NCBI RefSeq assembly: GCF_003048835.2
Contig: NZ_CP060705.1
Location: 186,001-250,000, forward strand
Origin: Campylobacter concisus
Lineage (GTDB): Bacteria > Campylobacterota > Campylobacteria > Campylobacterales > Campylobacteraceae
Direction: 5' to 3'
DNA: 64,000 bases
This document shows positions 60,543-64,000 of this stretch, one piece after another. Numbering within the stretch: the stretch's first letter is position 1; each line of letters starts with the position of its first letter. Below the pieces are notes generated by a model. It ran no database searches. It was not told the origin of the DNA and saw only the letters and a list, made by a program, of their open reading frames with translations. A program made the position numbers and the translations under genes.

Positions 60543-62888
60543 ATGCGCAATTTAAATCAACTTTTCGTCTTTACAAACTCGCGTAAGATCAGGGAATTTA
60601 ACGCTGGTTTTAATGACGAGCTAATACCAAAAAGCCTAAGTATCGCAGAGTTTTATAAAAAGGTCGTTTTTGTAAATGGCCGCTTTGAGTGCGATAGCAC
60701 CTACGCTTTGGTGCTTATGAACAGAGCCTGTGCCAGCGTCAAAGAGGCAAACTCGGTGCTAAAAATACCAACTGAGTTTTTTGAGTTTTTGAAAAATAAC
60801 AACTATCTTTTTTCGTTTTTTAAAGAGCTTGCTATCAGCAAAAAGAGCATTGCTGATATTAAATTTAACGATATTTATGCTGATTTTGAGGAGCATCTAA
60901 GCATACTTGAAGCGGTTTTAAAAGAGTATGAGAGCTTGCTTGATAAAGAAGATCTTTATGATGATATAACCTTGCCAAAAATTTACTCCATCAATGAAGC
61001 TTACATAAGAAGTTTTAGTGAAATTTCACTGCACATTGATGGCATTTTAAGCGAGTTTGAGTGGGAAATTTTAGAAAAAATATCAAAACTAACAACGCTA
61101 AAGATCATCTTTCAAACTAGCGTTTTTAATAAAAAACTAATCGAAAAGATAAGGCAAATTTCAGCCATTAGCGAGTTTGAAAACTATAAAAAATATGAGC
61201 TAAATTTAAATACAAACGAGCTAACTTGCCTAGAAAATATCACAAAATTTGAGCCAGTTTTAGTAAGAGAATTTGCCACAAGAAGCTTGCAGTGCGCTTA
61301 CGCTATGGCAAAGGCGAGTGAGTTTGTGCGTGAGGGCATAAAGCCTGAAAATATCGCTGTCATATTGCCAGATGAGGGCTTTAGCGAGATTTTAAGGCTT
61401 CATGATAGCGCTAAAATTTTCAACTACGCCATGGGCGAGAGCTTTAAAAATACAAAATTTTATGAAGCACTTTACTACATCACAAGAGCGATCAACGAAG
61501 AGGCAAGCCCAGTTTTTGATCAAAGCAAGTGTGAGAGCTACGAGGAGCTTGGCTTTATTTTAAGCGAATTTGGCGTGAGTGAGCAGTTTTTTGAGAAATT
61601 TAAGGCTGGCTATTTTGAGCTGTGCGAATTTACTAAATTTAAAGAGCTAATAGACGAGCTTTTGGCGCTTGAAAATGAGCCAAAATGCGAAGAGAAGCTC
61701 GCGCTTGAGCTTTTTAGGATGGAGAATTTATGCAGGTATTTTAGCTTTAGCTTAAAGCAGCTAAGTGAAATTTTCTTGCTAAATATCTCGCGCCTAAGCA
61801 TCGACGACGTGGGCGGCGGAAAGATCAGCGTCATGGGCATGCTAGAGAGCCGTGGGATGAAATTTGATGGCGTCATCATAGTTGATTTTAATGACAACTT
61901 CATCCCCGCAAGAAGCGCAAACGAGATGTTTTTAAACTCAAAAGTGAGGCAAAAAGCGGGGCTTATAAGCTATGTGGAGCGTGAAAATTTGCAGAGATTT
62001 TACTACGAAAGCCTCATAAATAACGCCAAAAAAGTGGCGATAAGCTGCTGTGTAAATGAAGAGAGCATACCTTCAAGATTTTTAAAAAATTTCAAAACGA
62101 TAAAAGATGAGAAATTTAGCGACGAGGCCTATTTGAAGCTATTTTTAAAGGGAGAGGCGAGCTTAAATTTAAAGGATGATGAGGTTATTTTAGAACATGA
62201 TTTTTTCACAAACCCACTCTCGTTTTCGACGCTAAATTTATTTCTAACCTGCCCAAGAAAATACTACTACACAAAGATAGCTGGCATAAAGCCTGCAAAA
62301 GGCGTAGCAAAAGAGCTTGGTACAAAACAAGGAAATAGCGTTCATAGCGCACTTTTTGAGTATTACACGAGTGAATTTTATAAGCAAAATAACACCTTTG
62401 ATCTAGCCGTTTTTAAAGAGATGCTAACAAAGCAAAATCTTACGCCACTTGAGTTTGAAATTTGGACGCATAAATTTAAAGAGTATGAAATTTATGAAAA
62501 CGAGCGTTTAAGGGCTGGTTTTAGGGTGCTTGAGTGCGAAAAAGAGGTGCAAAGCGAGTTTTGCGGCGTGCAGATAAAGGGATTTATCGATAGGATCGAT
62601 GCGGACGCAAGCGGCGACGTGCTTATACTTGATTATAAAACGGGCGAAGCAAATGTAAATTCGCTCCAGCTTGCCTTTTACGAGGCGCTTTACGGCAGAG
62701 AGGTGCGAAGTGCTTACTATGCCCTAAAAAACGAGCCTAGCTTAGTTAGCTCGAAAAAAAGCGTAGAGGATCTAAACGGCGAGATAGAAAAGCTAAAAGG
62801 CATAAACAAAACCAAGATAAATTTTGAAAGAAAGAGCGGTGCTTGCGCATTTTGCGAATACGCTACACTTTGCAGGAGAGAGTTATGA
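60543..62888 (+). CDS. addB: AddB-type helicase/nuclease subunit
   Basis: A 781-residue protein of the AddB family, shorter than Bacillus AddB but like other Campylobacterota versions. The N-terminal two thirds form a helicase-like scaffold (ENIAVILPDEGFSEILR, then MGMLESRGMKFDGVIIVDFND). The C-terminal PD-(D/E)XK nuclease has GFIDRID...VLILDYKTGE. Iron-sulfur cysteines CPRKYYY and CAFCEYATLC flank it. With AddA it processes double-strand breaks for RecA. ATGA overlap with addA. Confidence 0.88.
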   Translation: MRNLNQLFVFTNSRKIREFNAGFNDELIPKSLSIAEFYKKVVFVNGRFECDSTYALVLMNRACASVKEANSVLKIPTEFFEFLKNNNYLFSFFKELAISKKSIADIKFNDIYADFEEHLSILEAVLKEYESLLDKEDLYDDITLPKIYSINEAYIRSFSEISLHIDGILSEFEWEILEKISKLTTLKIIFQTSVFNKKLIEKIRQISAISEFENYKKYELNLNTNELTCLENITKFEPVLVREFATRSLQCAYAMAKASEFVREGIKPENIAVILPDEGFSEILRLHDSAKIFNYAMGESFKNTKFYEALYYITRAINEEASPVFDQSKCESYEELGFILSEFGVSEQFFEKFKAGYFELCEFTKFKELIDELLALENEPKCEEKLALELFRMENLCRYFSFSLKQLSEIFLLNISRLSIDDVGGGKISVMGMLESRGMKFDGVIIVDFNDNFIPARSANEMFLNSKVRQKAGLISYVERENLQRFYYESLINNAKKVAISCCVNEESIPSRFLKNFKTIKDEKFSDEAYLKLFLKGEASLNLKDDEVILEHDFFTNPLSFSTLNLFLTCPRKYYYTKIAGIKPAKGVAKELGTKQGNSVHSALFEYYTSEFYKQNNTFDLAVFKEMLTKQNLTPLEFEIWTHKFKEYEIYENERLRAGFRVLECEKEVQSEFCGVQIKGFIDRIDADASGDVLILDYKTGEANVNSLQLAFYEALYGREVRSAYYALKNEPSLVSSKKSVEDLNGEIEKLKGINKTKINFERKSGACAFCEYATLCRREL

Positions 62889-64000
62889 AAAATTTTTTAG
62901 CCCTAAAAGCAAGTGCTGGAAGCGGTAAAACCTTTGCACTAAGCGTTCGCTACATCGCTTTGGTGCTTCGAGGTGAAAATATAAACGAGATCGTCGCTCT
63001 AACTTTTACAAAAAAAGCAGCAAACGAGATGAAAGAGCGCATAATCGCTACTTTTTTGGACTTGCAAAACAAAAAAGGCGAGCTTGAAGCGGTGTGCGCG
63101 GAGCTTGATATAAGCCAAGATGAGGCGATAAAAAGGCGAGATGAGAGGCTTGGCGTCTTTTTGCAAAGCGAGCTAAAAATTTATACATTTGATGCGTTTT
63201 TCTCTGGGATACTAAAGAAATTTAGCCAAAATTTAGGGCTTAGCCCTGATTACAGCGTGCAAGATAGCTTGCAAGATCTGGCGTGGAAAAAATTTGTAAA
63301 AGAGGCGAGCAAGGATAAAAAGCTTCTTAGCGAGCTGGCCTTAATGATGATCATCTCAAGCCAAAAGGAGGCTAGCTTTTCGCAGACTCTGGCGAAATTT
63401 TATGAGAGTTTTGGTGGAGAGCTAAAAGATAGTGGCGCAAGCTATCCAGATGATAGCAAGGTAAGGGCGGCGCAAAGGGCGTTAAATGAGCATATAGCCT
63501 TGCAAAATGGCGCTAGCGATACGGCTAAAAAGACATTTGGCGAGCAGAATTTATTTGAGCTATTTAAGAATAAGGTTTTTGCTAGGCAAAGCCTAGACTA
63601 CCGCACTTTTAGCAAAATTTACACCCCTGAGCTTGATAGGCTTTTTTGTGAGCTAAAAGAGGCAGCGAAAAACTACATCTTAGAGGTTGAAAAGTATAGG
63701 CTAAGTGGTTTTAGTAAGCTATTAAAGCTTTATAAGGCTTCAAATTTAGAGCTAAACAAGGAGATAAATGCGCTAAGTTTTGCTGATATAAACAAGCTGG
63801 TTTTTAAGCTTTTGGTGCAAAGCTTAGACAAAGAGGCACTTTATTTTAGGCTTGATGGCAGGATAAATCACCTCTTGGTTGATGAGTTTCAAGATACAAA
63901 CGTAATCCAGTATGAGATCATCTTACCGCTCATCGCTGAAATCGTCTCTGGATACGGACAAAACGGGCTTGGGAGCTTCTTTTACGTCGGCGATACGAAG
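62885..64000 (+). CDS. addA: AddA-type helicase subunit, 3' end beyond window
   Basis: The frame starts at ATG 62885, overlapping the addB stop by 4 bases, and stays open for 372 codons to the window edge. It has UvrD/RecB-like motifs in order: Walker A KASAGSGKTFAL (residues 8-19), motif Ia ALTFTKKAANEMKERI, TFDAFFSGILKKF, then LLVDEFQDTN (motif II) and FFYVGDTK (motif III) near the edge. It forms the AddAB recombination-repair enzyme with the upstream gene. The C-terminal nuclease domain is not visible. Confidence 0.93.
   Translation, partial: MKNFLALKASAGSGKTFALSVRYIALVLRGENINEIVALTFTKKAANEMKERIIATFLDLQNKKGELEAVCAELDISQDEAIKRRDERLGVFLQSELKIYTFDAFFSGILKKFSQNLGLSPDYSVQDSLQDLAWKKFVKEASKDKKLLSELALMMIISSQKEASFSQTLAKFYESFGGELKDSGASYPDDSKVRAAQRALNEHIALQNGASDTAKKTFGEQNLFELFKNKVFARQSLDYRTFSKIYTPELDRLFCELKEAAKNYILEVEKYRLSGFSKLLKLYKASNLELNKEINALSFADINKLVFKLLVQSLDKEALYFRLDGRINHLLVDEFQDTNVIQYEIILPLIAEIVSGYGQNGLGSFFYVGDTK

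Noticed and set aside
60446-60586. 46-codon frame (MNLEKFSKLALSEKK...) overlapping the addB start
   Set aside because: No clear ribosome site, runs 44 bases into addB in another frame and has no recognisable feature; kept out as likely chance.

Overview
The window reads as a chromosomal segment of a Campylobacter species, most likely close to C. concisus. This is an inference from gene content and composition: AT-rich DNA, AAATTT-rich spacers, a PetABC complex with a diheme cytochrome c1, a cbb3 oxidase locus (DUF507, carA, a membrane protein, a histidine kinase/response regulator pair, ccoNOQP), one-piece pyruvate:flavodoxin oxidoreductase with flavodoxin, and an Hyf-type hydrogenase. No rRNA, tRNA, CRISPR array or transposase gene was found.

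Left part (1-16.7 kb) is accessory and antagonism-related. A DUF4198 gene runs off the left edge behind a good Fur-box match. Next come a two-partner secretion transporter (TpsB) and a 2181-residue exoprotein (TpsA), then a small membrane protein overlapping the tpsA end, which is a candidate immunity gene. After these lie at least two eroded toxin-tail/immunity cassettes whose immunity-like membrane proteins are paralogous, some unrecognised small genes and lipoproteins, and a gene pair joining a secreted LprI-type lysozyme-inhibitor protein to a 930-residue protein with a T4-type lysozyme active site.

Middle part (16.7-38.6 kb) is housekeeping and transport: a hypoxanthine/uracil DNA glycosylase, nifJ, a SotB-like exporter, a DUF2325/unknown/fldA cluster with two candidate Fur sites, a cystine-type ABC operon with three tandem binding-protein paralogues, a large LplT-PlsC-acyl-ACP synthetase fusion, mnmG, petABC, an intergenic duplication around a long hairpin, and a metallo-beta-lactamase-fold protein.

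Right part (38.6-64 kb) is energy metabolism. A 12-gene hydrogenase/formate region (leader peptide, hyfABCEFGHIJ, protease, focA) lacks HyfD and a formate dehydrogenase. It is followed by carA and neighbours, a soluble histidine kinase with its response regulator, and the cbb3 oxidase operon with accessory genes including fixH. A GC-richer nhaA then lies inside a flavin-reductase-like gene whose two ends remain on either side. The window closes with addB and the start of addA (RecBCD-like recombination repair).

Functionally, NifJ and flavodoxin handle low-potential electrons; Hyf and FocA probably form a membrane hydrogen-evolving, formate-linked module; PetABC and the cbb3 oxidase form the microaerobic respiratory branch.
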